From the NCBI GenBank assembly GCA_030596465.1, contig JAUVJW010000009.1:1-19081 (forward strand): DNA of 19,081 nucleotides. The letters run 5' to 3'. This stretch comes from Candidatus Fermentibacteraceae bacterium. Lineage in GTDB: Bacteria; Fermentibacterota; Fermentibacteria; Fermentibacterales; JCC-6. Every line of letters begins with the position of its first letter. Position 1 is the stretch's first letter. Under the pieces are notes generated by a model. The model ran no database searches. It was not told the DNA's origin and saw nothing but the letters and a program-made list of their open reading frames with translations. Below, one piece after another: positions 1 to 8,792 of the stretch. Made by a program: the position numbers and the translations under genes.

Positions 1-2700
1 CTGGATTCTGAACAGGGCACATCCTGTGAGGTTAAAACCGCGGACGGCTGGGTTGAAGTCTCACAGCAGAACTACTACCGGTTTGTGGTTCACCCCAGGA
101 TTTTGTTTGAAGTGCCTGGAAGAGTTGATGCAACCTACTGGAATACTCCACGGGATTCTCTTGCCAGTACTCCGAGAGAGTATCTGAATTACGAGCCGGA
201 CAGCTTGTTCGGGCAATCACCGGATCATTTTTTCTGGCGGGAATTTATACCTTCAGACTCATCCGGTGGAAGAACTCTTGAAGAGCGGATGATAGATGCC
301 GATACCTATGAGGAAGCTGTAGTCCGTCTTTGCAACTTCCAATCCCACTCCCAGCCCGGCGGAAGAATGTCATTCGGGTACATGACAAATGATCTGCAGC
401 CTATGACTATTTTCAGTAAAGCATACGGATCCTGCGGAGAACAGTCCATTCTGCAAACTGCGTTGTGCCGTACTTTTTTTATTCCTGCTTATGTTGTGGG
501 CTGCCGGGGTGAGGATCATCAGTGGAGCCAGTATCTTGATCCTGTAAGTGAAAGATGGAATCACTGGGATATAAACTACGGCATCTCTGGAATTGGCAAC
601 CTGTGGGTTTCAGGCGAGGGAATTAACCATAGCCGGAAGACGATTTCCACCATATCGGCTTTTGGTCCGGAGGGAGTAGTCTGGCCGGTGACCAAAAGCG
701 TTCTGACCCCGGCCGGTTCAGGCTATATGGAGGGAGATTCCGGGTATACACGCACTGCTCATGTGTGTGTTCTGGTCGAAGACCCGGATGGTCTGCCGGT
801 TGGCGGAGCCATGGTTATGGTTAAGTCACACTGGGAGAACGCAAATGCAGTAACATCATTTGATTACACAGATGACTCGGGAAATTGTACCTTTGAGCTG
901 GGCTGGGAGCCTAATGGAGGCTATACCATTGATGTTGTTTCCGCTTTCGGATCAGCGGGAAGTTCAAATATTGGTTTTACAGAAGACAGCCTTTACTCGG
1001 TAAGTTACACAGTGCCGTACCGTGTACCGAAGAAACAGCAGATATCTTTACCCGCTTCTGATTCTTCAACGGGTATTGCCGTTCGGGAGATATTCTACCC
1101 TGTTCCGTATTTTACCGGATCTCTTTACTCCATTGGAAGCGAGAATGAAGACTTTCTTCGGAATTCCGACTGGGTTCCATGGCGAGAGTCTGCATCCACA
1201 GGTGAAGTGATATACATGGATGGAAGGAACTTCAGGAATTACAGAAACGGCTTTAACTGTAATGCTGTATTTAATCCATTCGTTCCCGCTGTCGGCGACA
1301 GCTGCTTTGCGGTTCTTGATAACAGGAACAGTATGTTTACCTGGCGGGAATACACTGTACCTCCATTGATGAATTCAGAGATGGCAAGCGCACCTGGCTG
1401 GCTGGATAACCGGGTAAGCCGGAGAATGCCGGTGGCAGGGTCATGTATTCCTGCTAATGGGATCAGTTTCGATGACAGCAGTTCACACTGGATAGAAAAC
1501 TATCCCGATATGGAGATACACCAGGATGATCCCGAAGACCCGCTTTCCTCTGAACTGGTTATGGGTCCGTTCAGAATTCCTTCCGGGGAGAGAAGCCTGA
1601 GTATTGGGACTGTCAGTGATGAGTCCGGACTTGATCTGGATCTTTTCCTTTTTGTGGATCGCAACGGGAACAGAAAAGTGGATGGCCTGATGGAACTTCT
1701 CGCAAGCTCCACATCTCCCTCCTCCAACGAGATTGTTTCTATCACAGAACCGGATACATCGGCAGTTTACTGGATCTATCTTCACGGCTGGAAGGTGGAA
1801 GAAGAAGGAGGAACTATTGATCTGGGACTTTCCTTTGAGCCGGAGATGATTACTGTTTATTCTCTGAGCCCAATGGGATACCAGAGTATTCTGCCGCAGC
1901 AGTTCAGCTTTGAAGCAGTGGACTCATACAATACAGGAGATATTTTTCTTCAATCAGGAGAAACTGTGATCTTTCCCGAGAAAGAGGAAGACCGGTGGAA
2001 TTTCAAGGTTCTTTCTCCGGATGAATTTTTCACGGAGGGTTCTGTTGATTTCTTCCTGAGCAATGGTGATTTTGTGGAGGAGGTGCGGTGGGATTTTTCT
2101 CTGGACAGTATACCACCGGAGCTTTTCATCTATTCCGCTGAAGTTGATCATTCAACCATGCAGGCACTGATTGAGGTTGAATGTACCGATACATTGTCAG
2201 GAGTGGAGCAAATCACATTATCTATGGATTCGGTTGAAAGCGCGGAGCTTGTACTCAGGGGAGATTCGATATGGAATTGCAGAATTGATTTCCTGCCTTT
2301 TGCAGGGGAAGCTGTTTTAGTTGAGATCCGTGCTGTTGATTCAGCAGGAAACGAGACGAAGGAAGACTACGAGATAAATGTTCTGCAAAGGCCGACTGTG
2401 GTATTCAGTTCAGTCTATCCTTCAGGAATCGTGTATGATCACACTCCCGTCCTTCAGGTATTTACAGATATCCTGAACAACCCCACAGGATGGAGCGCTG
2501 CTGCCACTCTATCAGGTGAGACATTCCGGGAAGAAAATATTCCCTGTACAGTTGACGGGAATATTGTTCAGGTTCTTGTTGACGAACTGCTTGATGATGG
2601 TAACTACCGTGTCAAGGTACAGATAATAGAATCAAATGGACTTATTCTTGGAGAGCACAGCTGGGAATTTACTGTTGAAACTATGACATCAACCAGATAG
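1..2700 (+). CDS. Transglutaminase-like protein with Ig-like and PPC-like domains (5' partial)
   Basis: The reading frame is open from the first base, so the start lies outside the window; 899 codons are visible. A transglutaminase-like core is seen in GSCGEQS with Cys at codon 145, DHQW with His at codon 173 and WDINYG with Asp at codon 190, which is the Cys-His-Asp triad order of this fold. A carboxypeptidase-regulatory/Ig-like domain follows (about codons 248-340). A segment with DLDLFLFVDRNGNRKVDG (about codons 540-605) resembles bacterial pre-peptidase C-terminal domains. Two further beta-sandwich domains follow, the last (from about codon 798) resembling Big_5 repeats. The layout suggests an exported or surface protein that cleaves or cross-links peptides; the signal peptide cannot be seen, and export is inferred from the domains. 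The 3' end overlaps the convergent epimerase gene by 12 bp. Confidence 0.85.
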   Translation: MDSEQGTSCEVKTADGWVEVSQQNYYRFVVHPRILFEVPGRVDATYWNTPRDSLASTPREYLNYEPDSLFGQSPDHFFWREFIPSDSSGGRTLEERMIDADTYEEAVVRLCNFQSHSQPGGRMSFGYMTNDLQPMTIFSKAYGSCGEQSILQTALCRTFFIPAYVVGCRGEDHQWSQYLDPVSERWNHWDINYGISGIGNLWVSGEGINHSRKTISTISAFGPEGVVWPVTKSVLTPAGSGYMEGDSGYTRTAHVCVLVEDPDGLPVGGAMVMVKSHWENANAVTSFDYTDDSGNCTFELGWEPNGGYTIDVVSAFGSAGSSNIGFTEDSLYSVSYTVPYRVPKKQQISLPASDSSTGIAVREIFYPVPYFTGSLYSIGSENEDFLRNSDWVPWRESASTGEVIYMDGRNFRNYRNGFNCNAVFNPFVPAVGDSCFAVLDNRNSMFTWREYTVPPLMNSEMASAPGWLDNRVSRRMPVAGSCIPANGISFDDSSSHWIENYPDMEIHQDDPEDPLSSELVMGPFRIPSGERSLSIGTVSDESGLDLDLFLFVDRNGNRKVDGLMELLASSTSPSSNEIVSITEPDTSAVYWIYLHGWKVEEEGGTIDLGLSFEPEMITVYSLSPMGYQSILPQQFSFEAVDSYNTGDIFLQSGETVIFPEKEEDRWNFKVLSPDEFFTEGSVDFFLSNGDFVEEVRWDFSLDSIPPELFIYSAEVDHSTMQALIEVECTDTLSGVEQITLSMDSVESAELVLRGDSIWNCRIDFLPFAGEAVLVEIRAVDSAGNETKEDYEINVLQRPTVVFSSVYPSGIVYDHTPVLQVFTDILNNPTGWSAAATLSGETFREENIPCTVDGNIVQVLVDELLDDGNYRVKVQIIESNGLILGEHSWEFTVETMTSTR

Positions 2701-3639
2701 CCAGTTGACTTCCTGTTTGAGTCCTTCCTCGAGGGAGACGGAGGGTTTCCATCCCATTTCCGTAAAAGCAAGTTCCGCGGAGGCCCAGGTGTCCGGTACA
2801 TCTCCCAGTTTGCTCTCTGAAAACTCTATCTCGATCTTTCTGTCCATTACTTCCGCGAGGGTCTCAATGGTATGGAGCAATGTGACCCGGTTGCCGCCAC
2901 CCAGGTTCATTGCCAGACCCTTTGTAGAGTTTTCCGCAAGCCTCAGTCCGTTAATGATGTCGTCAATGTAGGTAAAGTCTCTGGTCTGTCTGCCATTACC
3001 GAATACTCCGATGGCTTTGCCGTTAAAGGCAGATCGGATGAAACGGTTGAAGGCCATGTCTGGACGCTGACGGGGACCGTATACTGTGAAGAAACGAAGA
3101 CTGACAGAAGGCAGACCCATGTTTGCGGTGTAAAGTCTTACAAGATTTTCCGCAGCCAGTTTAGTTACACCATAGGGGGAGTGGGGTATTGGTACAGTTT
3201 GGTCTTCTGTCATGGGAAGAACTTCAGGAACCCCGTAAATAGACGATGACGATGCATAGACAAAGTTTTTTATCCCTCCTCTGTCGTAAGCCCATTCAAG
3301 AAGATTTTGTGTAGCGTCTATGTTGTCTCGGGTGTATATACGGAAGTCACTGCCCCATGATTTTCTTACCCCTGCCTGAGCCGCAAGGTGGTAGATAACA
3401 AGTTCATCAGAACTGTCTGTGAAGTTGTTAAGGAACCCAAGATTTGCAGACAGGTCTTTCTCCAGAAGGGTAAAAGAAGGGTTCTGCAGAGCGGACGCTA
3501 TGTTGCGTCTTTTTATGTTCACATCGTAGTAATCCCGGAAGACATCAATACCAATAACTGAAGCACCCTCTGAAAGAAGTTTGTCTGTTAGAGTACTGCC
3601 AATGAAGCCGGCGCAACCTGTCACCAGATACTTTTTCAT
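2689..3639 (-). CDS. NAD-dependent nucleotide-sugar epimerase (UDP-glucuronate 4-epimerase-like)
   Basis: This is a 316-residue extended short-chain dehydrogenase of normal length. The NAD-binding GxxGxxG is at residues 8-14 (TGCAGFIG). HLAAQAGVR (84-92), the Ser run SSSS (130-133) and the catalytic Tyr156-x3-Lys160 (SPYGVTK) follow. RFFTVYGPRQRPDMA is typical of UDP-glucuronate/UDP-glucose 4-epimerases, so the likely role is supplying activated sugars for surface polysaccharide or LPS; the exact substrate cannot be set from sequence. The start is supported by GGAGA about 6 bases upstream. That site lies inside the end of the DHH gene, whose stop is one base away, so the two are probably cotranscribed and translationally coupled. 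Confidence 0.9.
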   Translation of the reverse strand: MKKYLVTGCAGFIGSTLTDKLLSEGASVIGIDVFRDYYDVNIKRRNIASALQNPSFTLLEKDLSANLGFLNNFTDSSDELVIYHLAAQAGVRKSWGSDFRIYTRDNIDATQNLLEWAYDRGGIKNFVYASSSSIYGVPEVLPMTEDQTVPIPHSPYGVTKLAAENLVRLYTANMGLPSVSLRFFTVYGPRQRPDMAFNRFIRSAFNGKAIGVFGNGRQTRDFTYIDDIINGLRLAENSTKGLAMNLGGGNRVTLLHTIETLAEVMDRKIEIEFSESKLGDVPDTWASAELAFTEMGWKPSVSLEEGLKQEVNWLSG

Positions 3640-3640
3640 A

Positions 3641-5116
3641 CTATTCTCCGCTGTCTTCGGTGATACACCAGTTCGCCTGTCCTTTGTTGTTCAGGTGAAG
3701 CAGGTAACGCATTGAGCCCACCTTTACCGCAACCGGTAGAAATCCGGGACCGAATGGTGCAAGGCTGGTGAACTGACCGGGTGCCGGCAGCGTGTCCAGA
3801 ACAAGATCCACATGGGGTTTGGGGACAGGGTTTGTGGGGTACTCTGTCATGTGGGTAATCAGGTGTTCGCGCAGTTCCAGCCAGTCAGTGCCCTCATAGG
3901 CAAAACCCGCGGCACGGTAGTGCCCTCCGGCACTGGAGAAAATGTCTTTCATGCTGACAAGGAAGCCTGCCATGTTCCAGTCTCCTATAGATCTGGTATC
4001 TCCCGATAATTTACCGTCTTCGCGCCGGGTAACAATAATGGTTCCCCTGCGGTAAATCTTGCATAGTCTGCTGGCTAAAGTTCCACCCATTCCCCCCGGC
4101 ACTTCCTCAAGAAAAACCAGGATCATACCAAGGGCATCGGCTTCCGAATCCTTGTGTTTGATGGCATTTGTAACCACATCGCTGAGCAGGTGTCCTCTCT
4201 CTTCGCTGTTTTTCTGCATGGTATTCCAGAGATTCAGACACCAGGCGGTATCGTAGCTGAACATGAAATCAATCATGGAAGAAATGCCGGAACTGTCACC
4301 CTTTCCTATGGTGCTTGTTATTTGCTGGCGAACCATTGCCCCCGTCCAGGCATACTTGCGACAGGGCCACTTCTTCAGAAGAAGCTTCAGGCCTTCAGTG
4401 AGCTTCGATGTGTCAATCAGGGAGAAGCAGTGGAGGAGGTATCTGTTCCATTCAGTGAATGGCACACGGTCACTCACTGTACCCAGGGCTACTGCTGCCA
4501 GCAACTGAGGGTCATTATCCCATTTGGGGTAAATGTGAGAGAGTGCTGCATAAAGTACACCGCATCCCGCCAGATCTGCCGCGGCTCCTCCGGTGACCTG
4601 GGGGTCAACCATTCCATGGGCCGGAGGCAGGGGGGGATTAAGAGTGTGGTGATCTGTGATTACAATTCTCGCGCCCATGTTCCGTGCCCAGGTAATTCCT
4701 TCAACCGCGCTGCAACCGTAGTCAACAGTCAGCAGAAGATCTCCAGGCTCAAGTATTCCTTTGAGTCTGCCGGGTCTTATGCCGTATGTCTCGATCTCTC
4801 TGCGGGGAACGATTGGTATAACATGAAAGCCTTCATTTCTAAGTATTCGAAGGCCAACAAATATACCTGTAATTCCGTCCATATCGTCGTGGCCGTAGAT
4901 AACGATTTTACCGCCCCGCTTTTTTAAAGCGGTGAGTTCTTCCCGAAGAATATCCAGATCAGGCAGCAGTTTACCCCAGTCGGGTTTTGAGGGCAACCAG
5001 TGGTTAACAGGATCTTTTGCTTCGGGAAATCTACTTTTAAGAACAGCTCTGGCCAATGGGCTCAACCTGGTTCTTCTCATGATACGCTCGCAGTCGAATG
5101 TTCCCAGGCGTGCCAT
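3641..5116 (-). CDS. DHH-family phosphoesterase, RecJ-like single-strand exonuclease
   Basis: The 491-residue protein has the metal-binding motifs of the DHH family: HDDMDG (residues 76-81), VDYG with Asp132, and the signature DHH at 155-157. A DHHA1 domain follows with GGHYRAAGF (397-405). The C-terminal LAPFGPGFLPVAV resembles the oligonucleotide-binding end of RecJ. The family hydrolyses single-stranded DNA 5'-3' or small nucleotides with Mn2+. RecJ proper is usually longer (over 550 residues), so this may be a shortened RecJ paralogue or an oligonucleotide-degrading relative. The start is supported by GGAAAG upstream. It is the first gene of a probable two-gene operon with the epimerase. 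Confidence 0.85.
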   Translation of the reverse strand: MARLGTFDCERIMRRTRLSPLARAVLKSRFPEAKDPVNHWLPSKPDWGKLLPDLDILREELTALKKRGGKIVIYGHDDMDGITGIFVGLRILRNEGFHVIPIVPRREIETYGIRPGRLKGILEPGDLLLTVDYGCSAVEGITWARNMGARIVITDHHTLNPPLPPAHGMVDPQVTGGAAADLAGCGVLYAALSHIYPKWDNDPQLLAAVALGTVSDRVPFTEWNRYLLHCFSLIDTSKLTEGLKLLLKKWPCRKYAWTGAMVRQQITSTIGKGDSSGISSMIDFMFSYDTAWCLNLWNTMQKNSEERGHLLSDVVTNAIKHKDSEADALGMILVFLEEVPGGMGGTLASRLCKIYRRGTIIVTRREDGKLSGDTRSIGDWNMAGFLVSMKDIFSSAGGHYRAAGFAYEGTDWLELREHLITHMTEYPTNPVPKPHVDLVLDTLPAPGQFTSLAPFGPGFLPVAVKVGSMRYLLHLNNKGQANWCITEDSGE

Positions 5117-5192
5117 TATATCGCTTTCCGTATTATATTATTGCTATTCCGCTTTTCTTTCTGACCGAGTAAGATTACAGAGTTTTGTGCCG

Positions 5193-5218
5193 CTGTCAAC
5201 GGAAAAATCAGTTGACAG
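5193..5218. repeat. 8-bp inverted repeat with -35-like TTGACA
   Basis: CTGTCAAC (5193-5200) and GTTGACAG (5211-5218) are perfect inverted copies with a 10-base spacer. They straddle the stop codon of the minus-strand exported protein. There is no T-run beyond either arm, so this is a poor intrinsic terminator. On the minus strand the distal arm contains TTGACA (5199-5194), which could be the -35 box of the downstream DHH gene with a weak TAATCT 16 bases on. A regulatory or termination role is possible but not shown. Confidence 0.35.
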
Positions 5219-6131
5219 TTGATTCCATTTCCTGAATTTCTTCGCGGGCTCTGGCTCTGTACTCTCTAAGTAACTCAAGAGCCTCATCATCATCAGTGTA
5301 TCTGAGCCTTTCGTATGGATCCAGCTCCGTACGGTTCAGGAATGGTCCGATATTAACCTGTAGACCAATAGTGTACTTTGTGTTCTGCATTACATCCTGT
5401 CCGTTGGATGTGGAATCGTTTGACACAAACAGGTGTTCCAGCTCGGAGGCGGCCGTCATTACACTGACGTAGTTGTTCAATCTGTAGACACCGCCGGCAT
5501 TAAGATCCCGGCCATCCCATTCCACAATGACCTCGCTGACAATGCTGGGGTGTATGAGGACGCTTCCAAACACACCGGGCAGGGGGTTATCCCATCCATC
5601 CGCCGCCTCTGATGACTGCGTAAACCGACCGGTGCCGAAGCCGATGTTCAAACACATCGGGAATGAAACAAAGTAGCTGAAATCTTTGCTTATCAATGCG
5701 TAAACGCTGAAATTCTGTGCATTGGGGTAGTGGTATAGACTGTCACCGGGGTTGCGATAGAACTCGTAGTCCTTCTCGCCGATGATGTTTTCCACTCCAA
5801 TAGAGATTCCCGGTCTGCTGAGGGTTTCTTTAAGCAGCAGCCCTCTTGCAGTGCCGGAAAAGCCGGCCTCTCCCAGATATGTACCCCCGATTTGTCCCCT
5901 TTCGAAGAGACCGATTTCAAGGTATCCGGCAGCCGTAATATTCATGTTGGAGGCGCCTGTAGAATCTTCTATGGAATAGGCTGTTCCCCCGCCGCCGATG
6001 GCAATTTCGGTGTGCTTGAGCAGATCTGCCGATGGTGTATCCAGCAGCCCGTAGTGAGAAAAGGGTAATCCTCCGGCAAACGCAATAAGCGGTAACACAA
6101 CAACAGCAACTGTTACCAGTGGCAAACGCAT
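5208..6131 (-). CDS. Exported outer-membrane beta-barrel-like protein, unknown function
   Basis: A 307-residue protein with a clear signal peptide (residues 1-19, cleavage after IAFA). The mature part begins with a GLLDTPSA stretch followed by alternating hydrophobic/polar strands rich in Gly and aromatics, as in outer-membrane barrels. The Gly-Leu-Leu-x-Thr-Pro-Ser-Ala opening recalls YjbH-like and related barrels, but I cannot assign a family firmly. The last 40 residues (from about LDPYERLRYTDDDE) are charged and helical, and so probably periplasmic. The start has GAGGA 4 bases upstream. It is divergent from the HhH gene at 6273 and shares a 141-bp intergenic region with it. Confidence 0.7.
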   Translation of the reverse strand: MRLPLVTVAVVVLPLIAFAGGLPFSHYGLLDTPSADLLKHTEIAIGGGGTAYSIEDSTGASNMNITAAGYLEIGLFERGQIGGTYLGEAGFSGTARGLLLKETLSRPGISIGVENIIGEKDYEFYRNPGDSLYHYPNAQNFSVYALISKDFSYFVSFPMCLNIGFGTGRFTQSSEAADGWDNPLPGVFGSVLIHPSIVSEVIVEWDGRDLNAGGVYRLNNYVSVMTAASELEHLFVSNDSTSNGQDVMQNTKYTIGLQVNIGPFLNRTELDPYERLRYTDDDEALELLREYRARAREEIQEMESTVN

Positions 6132-6175
6132 TAATCCTCTTTTCTCAGCGGGGAAAAAACCAAAACATTCTATCT

Positions 6176-6204
6176 ATAATGAACACAAATACCTTCCCAG
6201 TCAA
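6176..6204 (-). promoter_or_regulatory. Candidate promoter for the exported barrel gene
   Basis: On the minus strand TTGACT (6204-6199) lies 17 bases before CATTAT (6181-6176), giving a 5/6 match to the -35 and a 4/6 match to the -10 consensus. The start codon is about 45 bases further on. It sits in the divergent intergenic region; I see no equally good pair for the plus-strand gene at 6273. Confidence 0.45.
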
Positions 6205-6272
6205 TTCCCTCTTGCATTCTTTCTGTTTTTAGCGGTTACTGATAGCATAAATGACAAGAGGAAGGAAGAATC

Positions 6273-7310
6273 ATGACAGGCTTTATTTTAATGATTGCCA
6301 CGGCTGCGTTTGAACCCCAGAGTGAATCACCGTGGCTGTCCGGTGGAATTGCATCTGCTCTTTTCCCCCGTACACATCTTGCCGTGTCTGTAAATCCGGC
6401 ATCGGCGGGGCTTCTTGACGGAATCGCTGTTTCAGCGTCGGCATCAAGACCTTTTGGATTCAGGGATCTTGACAGAACTGCTATTGCCGCGGGTTGTTCT
6501 ACAGATAAATTCGCTTTTGCTGGAATGCTGAATTATTCCGGCAGGAACGGCTATGGCGAAGCCACGGCAACAGGAACCGCAGCCGTTGCTCTTCGGTTGG
6601 GAATTGTTGCCGGTGTTTCCATGTCCTGCCACAGGATTCAGATTGAAGGTTTTGGCAGCGGTACGGCGGTGTCAACTGATATCGGGTTGATCGCAAGACC
6701 ATTCAGAGGGTTTTATTTCGGCGGGGCAGCGAGAGGGCTTTACAGTTCGGCACTTACGGAAACGGGAATGGGGGCTGTTCCCCGGACGGTTTCCTGTGCC
6801 ATGGGAGTTTGCCCGGTGAACGGGGTAACCGTTTCCGCAGGTACCTCGGTGCATCAGTATTCCGGGGAAGAGTACTCCATTGTTGCCTCGGTGGAGCCTT
6901 ATCCCGGTGTATCGCTTTCTCTTTCTTTTCTTAAACCACCAGTTCGTCTGGGAATGGGTCTTCATGTTTCTGTTTCAACCGTTTCAATGCAGTATGGTTA
7001 CGCGACCCATCCGGAGCTTGCCGGGGGGCATGCGGTATCTCTTGCATACGGCTCGACTGCGTTTCGTCCCGAGCCCATGCAGACAACCCGCAAGCAGGAC
7101 GAGGAAGAACCGGTAAGCTTTCCCTTAAATATCAATACTGCTACAGAAGAGGAACTTGTAAACATTCCCGGCATCGGACCATCCAAAGCATCCACAATAC
7201 GGAATTACATTGAAACCTTCGGGCCTTTGCAATCGGTTGATCAGATGATCGATATTCCCGGAGTAGGAGCTACTACCCTTGAGAATCTCAGGCCTTATCT
7301 TACGGTATGA
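6273..7310 (+). CDS. Exported beta-rich protein with C-terminal ComEA-type helix-hairpin-helix domain
   Basis: The 345-residue protein starts with a short hydrophobic signal-like segment (about residues 1-12). It continues with about 240 residues of Gly/Ala/Ser-rich alternating strands resembling PorV/PorQ-type or FadL-like outer-membrane barrels. After an acidic linker (KQDEEEP) the last 62 residues are a canonical ComEA tandem HhH: LNINTATEEELVNIPGIGP, then IDIPGVG and LENLRPYL. ComEA-type HhH domains bind double-stranded DNA without sequence preference in the periplasm or at the surface during uptake. Fusion to a barrel-like domain would tether DNA binding to the outer membrane; this is inference. 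The site GGAAGGAAG sits before the ATG. The stop overlaps the next start in ATGA, implying coupled translation with the barrel gene. Confidence 0.8.
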   Translation: MTGFILMIATAAFEPQSESPWLSGGIASALFPRTHLAVSVNPASAGLLDGIAVSASASRPFGFRDLDRTAIAAGCSTDKFAFAGMLNYSGRNGYGEATATGTAAVALRLGIVAGVSMSCHRIQIEGFGSGTAVSTDIGLIARPFRGFYFGGAARGLYSSALTETGMGAVPRTVSCAMGVCPVNGVTVSAGTSVHQYSGEEYSIVASVEPYPGVSLSLSFLKPPVRLGMGLHVSVSTVSMQYGYATHPELAGGHAVSLAYGSTAFRPEPMQTTRKQDEEEPVSFPLNINTATEEELVNIPGIGPSKASTIRNYIETFGPLQSVDQMIDIPGVGATTLENLRPYLTV

Positions 7311-8773
7311 TAACAGCATTATTTACAATACTCAGTTTTGTTGCGGTTGAGTCCGGGGATGTCAGGATTAGAGCAGAGCAGAGCTGGCCCGACCCGGTTG
7401 GAATTACCGATGATCTGTGGCAGAGCAGTGCCCTGGCTTTTTATGAGAGATTGCGTTTTGATTTCGGACCCTGGTCAACAGTTCTTCTAACAGAGAAAGA
7501 TCCGGGTGAAGAGTGGGGTGATCTGATAACCGGAGGTATCAGCTATGACGATCCTGAGGTTATCAAAGTTGCTGCCGGAGGGTTACGAGTTCAGTTCGCT
7601 CACGGGTTGATACTTTGTCATCCAGGCCCCTGGTCCGGTGGTGATCCTCTCAGTCTTTCAAAAACACCACACTGGAGAATGCGTATGGAGCTTTCTGAAA
7701 GCCCCGGGGCGAATGACGCTGATCCACTTACCGGGGCAGCGGCAGAATACTATTTCCGCAATGTTACAATTTCCACAGTTCTGGCGTGGTCGAAGATTGA
7801 CACCGGTTCATCCGGCCTTCACCAGACAGAAAGTGAAATAGAAAACAAGCGTGCGATTGAAGAAAAGCTCGCGTCCGTAAGAGCCGGTTTTGGCCCTGCT
7901 GGAATATCAGTTGCTTTTGTCAACCAGAGGGAAGACTCCACAGAAGAGTCTTTTTCGAGAATTGGAGCTGATTTTCTTCTGGAAACCGAGGATGCCATGA
8001 TCTCCGGTGAGATTGCCGCTGATTTTGATTCCACCCTGAACTTCCTTTTGTCCAGCAGCAGGGGGTTGCCCGAGCTTCGCCATGCTCTTACTGTAAGCAG
8101 ATACACAGGCAACTGGCCTCGCAGCGCGGGCAGCATGGGTGCAAACCACAACATTGGTGCGGGCTATGGACTCAGATGGCGGCCATATCAGAGAGTTACA
8201 CTGGATGCTGGAGCACTTTTTCTTGACAAAGAGGATGATGATTCTTTTAAGGCAGGGTTTCAATTATCAGAGAGAGTGGGAAATCGAACCAGCCTGACGC
8301 AGCGTTTGAAGTTTACAGCCACAGAGGATGAAAGAACTTACAGAGCCCAGATTACCGCGTCGTGGAGTCCGTATCCAGATCTTACATTGAGCCTGAAAGT
8401 GCCGGTTACGCGACACAGGAGTCACAGTGACCCTGATGAAAATGGAACAGGAGTAGAGGTTCGTCTGAAGCATAGCCCAACAACCAGTATTGATCTTACG
8501 GTTTCTGCGGCAGCAGGCAGTACTGATGGATGGAACAGTAGAATTTATGCTTATTCTCTATCATTTCCGGGAGAATTCGGCTCCACCGCTTTGTACAATT
8601 CATCGGTGCTTTTGCAGGGGGCGGTTTCTGTGCATATTTCGGAGAGTACTATTCTTCGTATGAAAGGAATGTGGTACAACATGGACGGGGCAGAGTTTCT
8701 TGGCAGCGGCAGCAGTGAAACAGAAGGTTCGTCCAGAACATCAGCTGGAATGCAATTGGATTGGAAGTTTTAG
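7307..8773 (+). CDS. Outer-membrane beta-barrel, probable partner of the HhH protein
   Basis: A 488-residue protein with its own short signal peptide (residues 1-16), long runs of alternating strands, and a C-terminal LDWKF. The terminal Phe is typical of a BAM recognition signal. TEKDPGE (62-68) and GGLRVQFAHGLIL (91-103) recall the barrel region of Bacteroidetes proteins in which an N-terminal ComEA-like HhH is fused to a barrel with motifs like AEKDAGE and GDYQLQFGQGL. That comparison is from memory and needs a profile search. Here the HhH is encoded at the end of the preceding gene, which overlaps by 4 bases, so the two parts appear as separate coupled proteins. The gene lies directly upstream of the deaminase gene. 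Confidence 0.75.
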   Translation: MITALFTILSFVAVESGDVRIRAEQSWPDPVGITDDLWQSSALAFYERLRFDFGPWSTVLLTEKDPGEEWGDLITGGISYDDPEVIKVAAGGLRVQFAHGLILCHPGPWSGGDPLSLSKTPHWRMRMELSESPGANDADPLTGAAAEYYFRNVTISTVLAWSKIDTGSSGLHQTESEIENKRAIEEKLASVRAGFGPAGISVAFVNQREDSTEESFSRIGADFLLETEDAMISGEIAADFDSTLNFLLSSSRGLPELRHALTVSRYTGNWPRSAGSMGANHNIGAGYGLRWRPYQRVTLDAGALFLDKEDDDSFKAGFQLSERVGNRTSLTQRLKFTATEDERTYRAQITASWSPYPDLTLSLKVPVTRHRSHSDPDENGTGVEVRLKHSPTTSIDLTVSAAAGSTDGWNSRIYAYSLSFPGEFGSTALYNSSVLLQGAVSVHISESTILRMKGMWYNMDGAEFLGSGSSETEGSSRTSAGMQLDWKF

Positions 8774-8792
8774 AAATGACAAAGGAGAGCAG

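Noticed and set aside
2689..2700. 12-bp convergent gene overlap as a regulatory device
   Set aside because: Short convergent overlaps are common in compact bacterial genomes; nothing else at the site suggests control.
2872..3249. 125-codon plus-strand open frame
   Set aside because: Antisense to the epimerase gene, with no recognisable domain.
4154..4927. 257-codon plus-strand open frame
   Set aside because: It lies wholly antisense to the RecJ-like gene, which carries all DHH motifs; the translation is Cys-rich without any domain and has no ribosome site.
5193..5218. Terminator after the exported barrel gene
   Set aside because: The 8-bp inverted repeat has no following T-run and includes the last codons, so termination is not supported.
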